From Hippasteria phrygiana (lineage: Eukaryota > Echinodermata > Asteroidea > Valvatida > Goniasteridae): DNA of 64,000 bases. The stretch's first letter is position 1, and each line of letters begins with the position of its first letter. The position numbers and the translations under genes were made by a program. Below, piece after piece: positions 1 through 10,483 of this stretch. The notes below the pieces were generated by a model that made no database searches, had not been told where the DNA came from, and was given only the letters and a program-made list of their open reading frames with translations. Location: contig JAZGUH010000158.1 in the NCBI GenBank assembly GCA_037893225.1, forward strand, positions 248,001 through 312,000. Direction: 5' to 3'.

Positions 1-1074
1 TTGTGTCTTTCCAATGGCAAATGATCAATACATGTACATGTTGATCACATTGTATGTGATTTTACATTGACTGTAGTGACTGTGTCACTTGTCTGACATA
101 AAACATATCCAGGTTGATAAAATGTTTTGAACCGAGGGAATACTGCATGCAGTAGCCTACAGTAGATTGTTTTTAGCAACTGTGCATGTACATTGCAACA
201 ATGTGATAAAAGCTAAAACTAGTGACACAAGGTTGGCATTGAGTATTGATCAGTGTATCGCAGTACAAGTTTTGAGACCACAATAGACCAATGTTCCATG
301 CAGTACAGATGTTCAACTTGAGGCATACCTATAATCACTTCAGACACTATTTTTTGATGGGTTCGCCTAATAATATTCAACATAAATAAGAATACCTACC
401 ATTTAATTATAAATACGATTTAGGCAATCAGACATTTAAGAGAACATGCTCCGTCCAATTATGATTTTGTAGCTTACAAAATCCTTACCTGACAAATTCC
501 TGAGTAAATTTGTAAACACTGGAGCTCTGGCATGTCAGCAGTACCTTGCTTAAAAGTTACAATGAACTTTGTTATGGTATTTTCAGGACAGGTTACGTTA
601 CACTATATCCAGAAATAGTTCATTTGTTGTTGCATCATAACTTATCGCTGTCAAACTAAGAAATGATCTCATCTGAACCCACGTTTGCCTTCAAACATTT
701 TGACATCTCCTAGTCCAAAGTGCAGTTTTTAGTCGGGTTTCAAAATTAATCAAAATCATCCGCATGCAAACTTTTCATTCTTTTGTGTACTGTACAAGTC
801 AAAAATACTTTCGCATTCCACTGGAAAAAGGTCGTGGTTCATTGCAGTGTTGACATTGTATTTACCCACTGTGCTTTTGTAAAAAAGAAAAAAAAAACAG
901 AAATGAAAGCAATAGTATACCTATGTCCATACATGTATGCATGCCTAAAATGTATGCCTTATGCAATTTGTTCCAAATACCCAAGCAGTCACGAGCTAAG
1001 CATTCCTTTGATTCAAACCACCAAGTTTCTTATTTGGAGGGATTACTTTTAAATTGCTGTGCACAATGGTAACA
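1..1074. other. No gene recognised; AT-rich unique sequence
   Basis: I see no coding pattern, RNA gene or clear repeat boundary. Several ACATGT palindromes occur, as in the rest of the window. Open frames here are short and show no family motif. Confidence 0.5.
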
Positions 1075-1262
1075 TTAAGAGTACAGTTAAACGTGTATCG
1101 ACCTCCAAACTCGGACGTCCTATTGTTCCCTCTTTTGTATGTACTTAAACTTTTTCGGAAGACTCCCATAGGTTCTGTACACGATCTCAATCGCAGACGT
1201 ATTATGGGAATCGTGGACGATATTGTTCCCTCTGTTATACATCCACGTTTGTTTGGGAGAAC
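1075..1262 (-). repeat. Diverged copy of a segment also found at 23330-23500
   Basis: On the minus strand this stretch matches the plus strand around 23330-23500. Both contain a block close to CTTCCGAAAAAGTTWAAGTA followed by an AAAGAGG(G)AACAATRGG block, and both have GTCCACGATT and ATCGTGTACARAAC blocks upstream. Similarity fades on both sides. The second copy lies inside a composite transposon, so this is probably a fragment of the same mobile element family. No coding content is claimed. Confidence 0.55.
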
Positions 1263-2253
1263 AAACACATTGGTACATGTAGACAATAACACCACAATGC
1301 AAACAGCAGTGGTTGTTAAGTGCCCCTGCAGGAAAACAACTCCATCCATCCACAGTATTTGTGCACAATCAAATTATTGGGAAATGCATGCAAAACCTGT
1401 GGCATTCACGTTAGAGCTCATATTGTAATTTGTGTCCTGTGTTTCAAGAAAATTAAGATAATTGTACCCATAAATTAGGATGAGGGTGCATTGAGTGGGG
1501 AAACCTTTTGATCTTTACACCTGTACAGTCACATTGATGTTGGTAGCCCAATTTGAACAACTACATGTACATGTATTGGCCTTTGGTAAAATACAATGTA
1601 GTACCCAGCGACAGCGTAGTGGTCAAATCGGTAATTGTGTAGGGTTTACAGGTACTAGGTACATGTACATACTGAGTGCACCTTCATGTTAGGGCATGTA
1701 ACCTGTTAATAAAAGTACTTGTTAAACATACGGGTGGCCTTAGGCCTATGCAGTTAGCAGCACAGTAAAAGCATCAAGAACTAGGACTTCAGAAACAAGT
1801 GGAGTGAAAATAAGGCATTTTTGGTTTGAACTACATGTACTACTACATGTAGTAGCCAGTACATTGTGACATGTACCTTTGCAAACAAGTCAAGTCGGTG
1901 TACAGTATATACTGTTTATACATGTAAAGTCTGCTGGCTGAAAGATAGCACAGTCACAAATTGCACAGATCCACAATAAAAGTTAGGTCTGTCTGGGGGG
2001 ATGTCAAAGAAAATAATGAAGGATAAGATGGATTAAGTCTAAACATGAGATAAAACGTTTTTCATCCTCATAAAAAACTTGACTGAAATGAGCGCAATTG
2101 ATTGTAGAACGCCCCTGATTGTAGAACGCCCCTGATCCACACTCTGACATGTTGATAAGGATTAGGAGAGGGAAGGAAGTTTTCCTTCCAAACAAGTTAC
2201 TTCCATGTTTGCCAGACTTGTATGGGTAGGCTTTTCTCTACTTTGTTAAAAAA
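1263..2253. other. No gene recognised; short simple repeats only
   Basis: Contains a 16-nt perfect palindrome, CTACTACATGTAGTAG, near 1840-1855. A 17-nt unit beginning GATTGTAGAACG is repeated twice at 2100-2133. Nothing looks coding. Confidence 0.5.
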
Positions 2254-2457
2254 CATTTTCAAAGTGAACAAAGAAACTGGCAAGACCGGGATTAGAACCT
2301 GCGACCTCCAGGTTACCGTACGGGCGCTCTACCAACTGAGCTATCTTGCCCTATGTTGGCGGTCTCCCAAATTGTCAGTATCTTTGTTCGGGTAGGCGCT
2401 TGTCAGAAGTCGGGTTCGAATCCCGCTCCTGCCAGTTTCTTTGTTCACTTTGAAAAT
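2254..2457. mobile_element. Inverted composite of a tRNA-derived repeat
   Basis: The two ends are inverted repeats of about 27 bp: the left end reads TTTTCAAAGTGAACAAAGAA and the right end is its complement. Each arm continues into a tRNA 3' half with a B-box-like GGTTCGAATCC. The left arm holds a full tRNA-like body on the minus strand; the right arm keeps only the T-arm and 3' end. A related single-orientation copy lies at 31440-31582 and a decayed one at 46298-46435. The shared flank after the CCA-like end shows this is a dispersed element, not a cellular tRNA gene. Confidence 0.7.
2278..2350 (-). repeat. tRNA-like body in SINE-like repeat
   Basis: 73 nt on the minus strand with a perfect 7-bp acceptor stem (GGCAAGA with TCTTGCC), an A-box-like TAGCTCAGTTGG and a B-box-like GGTTCTAATCC, ending in A like a reduced CCA. 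The T stem has mismatches and I cannot assign a credible anticodon. This supports a tRNA-derived repeat, probably once transcribed by RNA polymerase III, rather than a functional tRNA. Confidence 0.65.
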
Positions 2458-2574
2458 GTATTTAAATTTACCAAGTCAGTTTCCCTTGTGGATTGTTTGA
2501 CGAATTGTTAAAAAAACGTAATACTACAGATGGGGGGAAAAAATCGCTAAATCCTGGCAATCCATTCCGATTTC

Positions 2575-2742
2575 ATGTCTAACCCCCTCTTTGACGCACC
2601 TGCTGTAAATTTACTTGGTTACTCCCACAAAGGCAGTTTGGCAATTCCTGTACAATGCCTGATCATTGTGCTGCAGATGTCTTCCCCCAGCAGGGGAAGA
2701 GAAATGGACCAGTCACCAGAGTGGACTGAGGATACTCAGTAA
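2575..2742 (+). other. 55-codon open frame / possible exon with GTAAGT donor
   Basis: An open frame runs from ATG 2575 to TAA 2740-2742. A CTGCAG precedes another ATG at 2677. A consensus donor GTAAGT lies at 2739-2744. A pyrimidine-rich acceptor ending CCCCAG occurs near 3017. Joining 2738 to it keeps the frame open for about 27 more codons. The protein is not recognised. This is a plausible small exon pair but could be chance. Confidence 0.15.
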
Positions 2743-2744
2743 GT

Positions 2745-3378
2745 AGAGTGTCCATTCATGTGGTCTGAATCCATACCCTCTATGATTACACTATTAACTG
2801 TAGTTGGTCAATGTAGACGTGACTATTGAAGCCCCCAGAAAGGAAGCATGAAAGAACACCAGTGTGAATGCACAGTTGCACTACAGAGATACATGTACAT
2901 GTACTATTTTTAGTGGCCTTGCATAAATAACTCAACTGTCTTTCTCAGCCATGCCTTTTGAGTTACAATTAAATTTGTAGCAGATTTTATTTTTATATCT
3001 TTTTTTCTGCCCCAGGGATTGCTCCCTCTATCCAGGCCATGTAGGCAAAATGGAACTCCAGATTTGTGGTGCAGGATTTAAGTCTGTGGTTTTTGTGTGA
3101 AAGAATCCCAACTGCTTGCCAATATTAACTAAATTGTGGTTAGACTAAAATAAGTTTCCTGTCTTTGTGGTGCCGACAGAAACCACACCATCAGGCATGG
3201 TAAGATTATTAATGCAAATTCACTTCTTGCACAAGACAAGTTGCATTAAAGAATCCTGGACCTTGCTAGATTATTTATGGAAGTATTGCGATTGAATGTA
3301 AACCTTCAGAACAGTGTACATTACATGTGTTAATTAACACATGACAGAAGCACATGTAATGTTTTTTGAAATTAGGAT
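2745..3378. other. No gene recognised
   Basis: AT-rich sequence, with only the possible splice acceptor near 3017 mentioned for the preceding frame. No repeat boundary or RNA fold was recognised. Confidence 0.45.
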
Positions 3379-3832
3379 ATATGTGACCCACTCTGCAAAA
3401 AGGGCAATTATGTTGCAAAATTTGAAAATAGTGTTTTATATATAGCTGGAAAGGCCATTTTATAAGCTTTCATATGATATATGTCTGAGGCCTGTAGCAT
3501 TTTGCATTCACCAGATATTTGGAAATTTGTATGTTTGTTTTCAGGAATTTCTTGAAATGACTTAAGGAGAAACAAGCCATTTAAAAAAACAAAAGGCAAA
3601 GCAATAGATTGAAGCACTCGACACAAACATTTTCTTTTTCCAACTTTATTCACTGAAATCAAAGATTTTGGTTATGAAATAGAATAATATAGGTATCAAA
3701 GATGCAAAAAAATCCCTCCCTTCAAAATCACTTGTTTGAAGAATTTTTCACCCTCTTCACATAGAACGGCTCATTACGCTTAAAAGCATACAGCGACTTA
3801 TGTGCCCTTTTTGCAGAGCGGGTCACATATTG
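3379..3832. mobile_element. 454-bp TIR element (MITE), TGTGACCC family
   Basis: The left end reads TATGTGACCCACTCTGCAAA and continues AAGGGCA. The right end is its complement with one mismatch over about 27 bp (…TTTTTGCAGAGCGGGTCACATA). The interior is AT-rich with no transposase frame. A TA-type target duplication is possible because both ends abut AT/TA runs, but it cannot be separated from the palindromic TIR tip. Non-autonomous DNA transposon by structure. Confidence 0.75.
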
Positions 3833-4942
3833 ACAAACAAAATACAAGGAAAACAGCCAAAGTGTTGGCTACAAACAAGTAACCCAAATACGCGCTGGCA
3901 CACTGGAAAAATAAAACAAGAAATGACCTCAGTGTAAAGTAATTTCCCAGGGTTGTTTATGTACCAAACTATTTTGCAATGTGTTTGAGCAACGAAATGA
4001 AAATCCTTCATTATTGTAGATTATGGGGGTGTCATTGTTTCGTAAATTGTCGTTTACGCCTACGTACATACCACAGGTCACATGGTCAAGTTCGTTCACA
4101 ATCAAGCACCTGGCACAAAGTCCAAGCAAAGGCCAATTACAGTAGCTTGTTTTGCAGTTCCTTTGGCACTATTAATATCTGGGGCTGTTTCATGTCTTGT
4201 ACATTGCTGGCCTAATAATAACAGTAATTGAAATGTAGAAGCAAGAGGGTTTCCTTAATAGGCTTATGCCATAATATAGATCTACAAAAATATACATTCA
4301 ATATTAAAGGGGGCAATGCAATTTAGGATTTTTATGACATGAATACTTGCTTGACAGCATTATTTTCCCAATACTGTTCATTTCCATGTACACTAAATTA
4401 TATAATTTTGGTTTTTAAGTTAATACACATTTTTGTATGGTATCCATGAACTAAAGCGTGATGTAATCAGCTGTATATAATGTCAAATATTAAATAGTTT
4501 TTAAAGTTTCTACGAGAAGTTCCATGTTTTGGTTAATTTTCGTATTAGCTCATTTGGAATCCTTTTCTACCCATCGTTTCTTCAAAACATAACTTGGGTC
4601 ATTTGGAGGAATAATGTTTGTACTGTTACGGTGCTCTTTGACAAGGTGTTCCTTCTATTAGCAAGCCAAAATAGCACCCTCATGCTTGAGCAAACTGGAA
4701 AGATTTTAAAAGGATGGAAAACCACTACCACCTTGCCCCAAAAGGTTTCAAACTGAATTCAATCTCAATATTTTTTTGGGGGGTGATTTTTTATGTGGGT
4801 TGTAGCATGCACAGTTAACATTGTATCATTATCTCAAAACGAAGGGTCAAGACTTTGAAAAGTTATAGCATGGGTGAGGAATAAGCTACAACACATAATA
4901 CATTGCATTAAATGTTATACTATATTTTAGGAAATAGTTTAA
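3833..4942. other. No gene recognised
   Basis: AT-rich unique sequence. Short frames here have no recognisable domain and no codon regularity. Confidence 0.45.
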
Positions 4943-5511
4943 CCCTAACACCCCAGGGTATTTTGGCTAGAAACCCTGCCAGATGCATCAGATTGCATAC
5001 TTTGTCACATTGACTTGTGTGCAGAGTGCAGCAAAGTGGAGCTGTCACCACAGATGCACTGTGCTGTGTCTGGCACGGTTAAGGATAATTTAATGCTTTT
5101 GTTACTTTCCATGTTCTTCATGGGCTCATCAGGTCACATATTGTCACAAACTTTCAGTTAAACCTAACCCTGCTAAATCAAAGTCCAACAACGGTAAAAA
5201 GCTGTTGTAATTTGTTGGAGTTTAGAAGCCAACACAAACTACATTGTATTTTGGAAGCTAAATATACCTGTTGGATTTTGTCATATTTAGCAGGGTGGAA
5301 GCTGAACAAACTTGATTTTGTCCCATTTAGTAAGGTGGAATAAGACTTCAGTTGGATTTTGTTGGATTCAGCAGGGTAGTTGCAAAACGCCAAGGCAGGG
5401 GTTTACGTGCAGGTGGTAAACTGCAGAATTTGCTTTGGGATGTTGCTGCATTTAGCAGGCTTGTTATTGGATTTAGCAGGGCCATATGAAAAACATTGAA
5501 GGGTGTTAGGG
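4943..5511. mobile_element. piggyBac-like MITE, CCCTAAC ends (copy 1)
   Basis: Begins directly after TTAA (4939-4942) with CCCTAACACCCCAGGG and ends with its approximate complement, GGGTGTTAGGG, at 5501-5511, followed by a decayed TTAA. CCC...GGG ends flanked by TTAA are the signature of piggyBac-type insertion. The interior repeats motifs such as TTTAGCAGGGT in both orientations. No transposase frame. Shorter relatives sit at 10271-10483 and 34757-34944. Confidence 0.6.
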
Positions 5512-7003
5512 TAAATTGGGCAATGTACTCTGTGCCCTTTCTCTAAGATTTGGGATAGGGTGTTACTCCTCATCCATTGTACACCCCTCATTCAACCATG
5601 GAGCAATTAACACCCTCATTATTGCCCTTAATTGGTGCTGACTGCTAACTGGATCCAGCTATGTTTGTACAGTCCACAGCAGCAGGGCCCTTAATCAATG
5701 AAAGGTGTAGCTGTTGTTTGTTCACTTGGGAGTTGAGCCCAGTGTGCTGATGAGCTTGAACCTGATGTGGGGACCTGCTGGGTGTGAGGTCTTGCTTAGA
5801 TTAATTCCAACATTGTAATGTGAGATTGCTGAGCAGGGAGGACCAATTGAGGGTGTACCCAGTTGTAATAAAATTGTTATCATAGACCTTTTATTTGTAC
5901 AAAGAAGACTTGCTTACTGTAATTTTTGTGTTGAAACGTAGTGTTATGTTTCATTGTGACATTTCAAAAATGTTGTCCACAAACTTACAAGGAATTTTTG
6001 ATAGTTATATTCATACATCTGTGCATTTAAAAGGTGTCTGGGAATGATAGGAAATTTGTATTTGATGTATTGACCACTCTGAGATATTGTGCAGCTATTG
6101 TCACAGATAGTTACAAGAGCGGTGTGGAAATAGAAGATACATCAAAGTGGGCATTTGTTCAGACATATAGGCATACATGTAAGACTAGTCTGGGGCCAAT
6201 TTTATGAAGTTTGTAATGCTGGATTCTGCAATTATGGCTTGCAATTCTGTGCTGCACTGTCCACAAAATTCTACGCTAACCCCATAAGCACAGAATTGCT
6301 AGTTACGGGATGTATGCATGCACACAGGCCAAAATCCCTTTCTACCCCTGAAATACACTATGACTAAACCATCAGCACAACATTTTCTGCTATATTTACT
6401 GGCGATTACTTGCTAACATGTACAGTAAGCAGAGCCATAAAATTTGTCACTGTTCTAGTAAGAAGCAGACTTGTTTTGGAGTTTATAGCCGACATTCCCA
6501 GGTACAAGTTTAGTGGTATATCCATGTAAAGTTAGTGGCATGTAATCTTCATCATTACAGCACGTTGACAGCTGAAATGCCTGTAAAATTGTTCTATAAA
6601 AAGAACCTTTAAGCTATGCATAGAAGCAATTCATACTTGATTGAATCACAGTTATGCAGCACAGATATTCTGTCTCTAGCCAGTACATAAACCCTCATCA
6701 ATACACTAAACTGGGGAATAACAACCATCCATCATCGCTACTGTAACCATCATCATGGCCTGGGACTTTGAGTGGACAGTGAAGGGTGTCAGTGTAATGG
6801 GGGTTGCATGTAGTCGGTGTCAAGACCACATGGGGACTCCAAACTAAGCCGAAAAAATAGATGTGTTGCCCTCCGCGGCCGTCCCTAAAAGTCACAAAAG
6901 TCGGGTCGCGTTAAAAAAAAAATAAAAGTCAAAATCTCACCTTTTCCTGCACAAAAGTTACAGGACATGTACAGTATTATTTTCATGAAAAAAAAAGGAA
7001 AAG
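5512..7003. other. No gene recognised
   Basis: AT-rich sequence without a clear repeat boundary. The 6190-6310 stretch resembles a very diverged member of the 'AAGCTG/TTAAGCAC' repeat class found at 45739-45960, but the match is weak. Confidence 0.4.
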
Positions 7004-7062
7004 ATTGACCGACTTATTTTTCCCATAAGGATTGTCCTTAAATGGAAAAAAAGTCGGTCAAT
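7004..7062. repeat. Short inverted repeat (hairpin)
   Basis: ATTGACCGACTTATTTTTCC pairs with GGAAAAAAAGTCGGTCAAT after a ~20-nt spacer. It lies directly at the left edge of the outer hAT-like element. It may be a tiny MITE or an end of another element. Confidence 0.6.
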
Positions 7063-7984
7063 GAGTGTGCATTTACTGGTAGTACGGGAATTGGGTACCC
7101 GATTGAAAAAGCGTGGGTACCTAAGTACCCATTAAAGATGGCAGTATTTCATAACATTAATTCTAGCTGTGGAAGAAAATCTCAATGTTTCAACTTACCC
7201 CATGTTCCAACTAATTCCCATCTCCCCTACTTGATTCCATAATCTGGTTCTGGTTCAATAATTGACAATGCCTCCTCTGGAGTATCACGCCAATGGAGTA
7301 TCACGCAAATCTGGAACTAGGGGTGTGCATTTACGGGTAGTAAAAGAACCGGGTACCTGATTGAAAAACTACGGGTACCCGGGTACCCGTTAAAGAAACC
7401 CAACCCAAAACTTCCAATCCCGGAAGTTGCAATAATGTCTTTCTCTGAGATTCAAAAGTCTTATTTCAGACAAAAGTCTGAAAAATCTCATGCCTGTCCA
7501 GTAAACATGATCACTTCTCCACCATTACATGTTCCGGTACGTGCATGCACCGGCATATCACAAAAGACAGAAGCTTTATACAGTGGTATTTATTGTGGAA
7601 TGAGGCATGCTATTATGTCTGGTCGAGGCTCTTTATCCATACCCAGACTACAAAAACCACAACCGGTTAATTCCCTTTATTGTAAATTTTCGTGAGCGTC
7701 ACGGTCATAAACATGAAATATGTGCTGGTTACCCACGTAGTCGGGTTTTAATTTTGAAAATTCCTGACAAATAACATTTGAAACCTTTCCTTTTTCATTT
7801 TCTGGGAAGTTACTATGCGATAATGTTAAGTTGTACGGGTACTCGATTCCATAATCTGGAACCGGTTCCTGACATGAACGGTCGGGTACTCGGGTACCCG
7901 GTTCCGATGCACACCCCTATCTGGAACCAGTTCCTGACATTAGCGGTTGGGTACTCGGGTACCTGGTTTGGATGCACAGCCCTA
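7061..7984. mobile_element. Outer hAT-like element, interrupted by a copy of itself
   Basis: The left part (from about 7061, GTGTGCATTTACTGGTAGTA) and the right part (7928-7984, ending GATGCACAGCCCTA) match the two ends of the element at 7318-7919. The halves are separated by that element and its 8-bp duplication. The right half repeats, with changes, the last ~60 bp of the inserted copy (GTTCCTGACAT...GGGTACTCGGGTACC). The left TIR tip has decayed. Older than the insertion it carries. Confidence 0.7.
7318..7919. mobile_element. 602-bp non-autonomous hAT-like element (copy 1)
   Basis: Ends are TAGGGGTGTGCAT and its exact complement ATGCACACCCCTA. It is flanked by perfect 8-bp direct repeats TCTGGAAC at 7310-7317 and 7920-7927. 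An 8-bp duplication and this type of terminus are characteristic of hAT transposons. Subterminal regions are rich in GGGTACCCGGGTACC-like motifs, probable transposase-binding repeats. Open frames inside show no transposase domain. A second full copy lies at 21509-22324. Confidence 0.85.
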
Positions 7985-8278
7985 GGAGTGAGAGTGTCTG
8001 GATGGCGGCATCACATACACAATCCCAACACACACTAAAGTGATGTCAGTATTTAAGGTTGACAAATTGGGGTGCCTTTGATTGGGTCCCTGCCTTGTCG
8101 GCTGGAATTTCTCGCTCTGCTGGTGCAATATAAGCTCTACAAATATTGACTTGTATTTATAACCCCAGAAGAATTGGAGTAATGGTGATGGGATAGAAGG
8201 TGTAAATTTTTTTTTGGAATTTTGGATCTCTTTTACAATAGCTGTCTGTGCCGAAAATGAAAAAAGTATAATCTTTCT
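7985..8278. other. No gene recognised
   Basis: Short unique spacer between two transposons. Confidence 0.4.
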
Positions 8279-8542
8279 ATAGGCCTTTTCACACTACGAA
8301 AAATCTCGGTGTTGGACCCGGGTCCGACCCGTGTTAACTAGACTGACCTTTTCACACTGCAACATTTCAACACGGCACTGACCCGTGTAAAGCGCTCAAC
8401 CCAAGGTGGGTTGAGAGCTCTCGACCCGTGTAGAGAAGTTAGACCCGTGTTGAAAGTCGTAGTGTGAACGTCTCCGGGTTGAGTTCGACCCGTGTAACCG
8501 ACCGTGGATCGGAGTGTGCGTGCAGAGCATGCACCACATACT

Positions 8543-9080
8543 AGGCTGTTCGATATGACGATATTTGCCGATGTTTCGGTATTATGTTGCTTTTTCAGTT
8601 TTTGCAGCGTTTATGGTTTCTCCAAGTGTGTATACGTTAAGTGTGGATTAGTCTAGATTACCTTGCTCAAAATTATTTCCAATAAATTTGACGGCAGAAT
8701 AGTACATATAACGTATATAGAGGAATAAAACAAAATACATTCTGTACTAAATGTGTCGTTTCTTTAATCGTTTTAAACCGCGACATGACTTTTCCAACAT
8801 CTCCACGCTGTATGTAGCGCACATTGTGTGCATGCGTATTCCATCGTTAGTGTAGTCTTGGTCAAATGCAAACAACCGCACAGAACGCTATCATATTTTT
8901 TCCAGTGTACAATGTACCTACATGCAGCTAACATTTTGCGAACTTCGTCTCGAGAAAAGGCTACTAAGACATGAGGGGGTTATTGCTCAATATGGGGAAC
9001 CCCAAAAGTGCATCTGTGCGTGCGCGTTGCTTTGTTGCAAACAGCTAGCCGGCCTTGGCCGGTCAAGTACAAGTGCGCGT
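8543..9080 (-). mobile_element. Old fragment related to the 26610-27719 hAT-like element
   Basis: Begins TAGGCTGTTCGATATGACGA, matching the complement of the right end of the 26610-27719 element. Further in, a block around 9010-9065 (GTGCGCGTTGCTTTGTTGC) matches the interior of the same element in minus orientation. Intervening similarity is patchy and I cannot give the other terminus. Inference: a decayed insertion in the larger element. Confidence 0.45.
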
Positions 9081-9125
9081 GCAAGCTTGGAGGAAAAAAA
9101 AACACTGGATACTTTTACCTCCGAT

Positions 9126-9306
9126 ATGTCGGAGAAAATGGGCCCCAAATCAGACAAAAGTTTGACATGGAGTAAGGAGGAGGTGAATGCTATATTGGAC
9201 TGACAGCTCCATCCAAAGCCAGCTCGATGGAAGGACGTTTTCGTCAAAATAAGCGAAGCGTTGATGGCTGCCGGGTTTCCAATTCGATCCGTAAATTCAG
9301 CAACGA
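9126..9306 (+). pseudogene. Broken Myb/SANT-like DNA-binding domain of a transposon
   Basis: From ATG 9126 the frame reads a start followed by LTWSKEEVNAILD, the first helix pattern (W-x3-E-x3-L/I) of Myb/SANT-like domains. A TGA at 9201-9203 interrupts it. The same frame then continues through ARWKDVFVKISEALMAAGFP, the second-helix pattern (W..V...I..AL...G) of the same family, and decays after about 9306. Such domains occur in the second protein of PIF/Harbinger DNA transposons, where they help the transposase bind DNA. The stop, lack of a third helix and absence of a transposase frame make it non-functional. The first ~75 nt recur at 9402-9466. Confidence 0.5.
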
Positions 9307-9401
9307 ACCTGCAGCATTGCGTATGCACGTGCACCACACACGTAACACGGTTCCTTCCTCCATGGTTCATGCTACTTTCATGAGATTCTTTTACCTCCAA
9401 T

Positions 9402-9466
9402 ATGTCGGAGAAAATGGGCCCGAAATCAGACAAAAGACTGACATGGAGTGAGGAGGATTTGGGCTG
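9402..9466 (+). pseudogene. Partial duplicate of the SANT-like frame
   Basis: Repeats the start and first helix of the 9126 frame (TWSEED in place of TWSKEE), preceded by the same TTTTACCTCC leader. It reaches TGA after about 21 codons. The spacing of the two starts, 276 nt, indicates a tandem duplication inside the transposon followed by divergence. Confidence 0.55.
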
Positions 9467-9756
9467 ACAGCTCTATCCAACTAAAGCCAGCTCGGCGGAA
9501 CGACCAGAATGCAGTATGGGGGATTTTCCGATTCGACCCGTGTTGAACGTGTTGAACCCGTGTTGGCCATGTGTGTAGTGTGAAACGATCGCACAATACA
9601 CGGGTCGAAACATTACACGTGTAGCAAAAAATGCTGGCGCTGCGTTGAGTAGTGTGAAAAGGCAGCGTAATTGACCCGTAGTCTACATGGGTCGGACCCG
9701 TGTCGGACCGTGTAGATTTCAACACGGGTCGAACGTACATAGTGTGAAAAGGCCTT

Positions 9757-10270
9757 ATGTGTCCCTGTTTAACATTTTACCTAGTACATGATTGAAATTT
9801 TGTAAGACTTAGACTACGGTATACATTCACAGATGCTTGCTTTTATGTGCTAGACAAAAACTGAGTGCATGTATTCATTTCAGACGTCTCTGAATGGTTG
9901 ATAAGCCCACCTAACTAATACACATACAGCTAATACAAAATTACAGTAAATACTCACTGTTCTATTTCTGAGTGTTTTCACACATTATTTTTCAGTGGGG
10001 ATGGTGCACTACATAATCAATTCAGTCTTACTTTTACAAGACAAAGTGAACAGGTTGGATTTCCTATGCCTTTTTAATGGGGCAATGTATTTTTCTGACT
10101 CTGGATTTCCTTGTACAGTGTAGCATGTGAATTGGAATAAAGTGATAAGCGTGATGACCTGATCTTTACCATAAAAAAATGCAAAATCTCTTTGAACAGT
10201 GCTAAATACTTTTCCTATAAAGGTCTGTGTCATTCCAACAAGATTTTGCATATTTGCCATGTTCTGTGAA
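9757..10270. other. No gene recognised
   Basis: AT-rich unique sequence without clear repeats. Confidence 0.4.
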
Positions 10271-10483
10271 CCCTAACCATCCCTAACCTGCCAAAATCAA
10301 ACACCCCATTTGTGTTGAATTTTGTGTGATTGGGTACTGTAGAGCCTTGGCACCATCACTTTGCATGGGACTTGATGCCCTGATTTTGTCTAAGTACAAA
10401 GAATGTGCCATTGGTTTACTACACAGTGTTGGAGTTTGTGTGGTTAGGGAAGGATTCTAGTAAAAAGCCTTGGGCTGTTAGGG
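10271..10483. mobile_element. piggyBac-like MITE, CCCTAAC ends (copy 2)
   Basis: Left end CCCTAACC; right end GGCTGTTAGGG followed by TTAA (10484-10487). The left flank reads GTGAA instead of TTAA, so that side has mutated. The interior contains CCAAAATCAAACACC and AGCCTTGGCACCATCACTTT-type stretches that resemble those in the copy at 34757-34944. Confidence 0.5.

Larger units (their letters stand above)
8282..9754. mobile_element. 1.47-kb TIR DNA transposon with SANT-like remnant
   Basis: Left end GGCCTTTTCACACTACG; right end TAGTGTGAAAAGGCC, its complement. Flanking trinucleotides are ATA and TTA, so the target duplication is not exact. Subterminal regions carry many GACCCGTGT / ACACGGGTC motifs in both orientations. 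An internal segment from about 8543 to 9080 matches the ~1.1-kb hAT-like element at 26610-27719 (minus), so it may contain an older insertion. A Myb/SANT-like frame lies at 9126-9306, typical of the accessory protein of PIF/Harbinger transposons. Left-end fragments or relatives occur at 16776-16825 and about 58708-59045. Confidence 0.7.
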
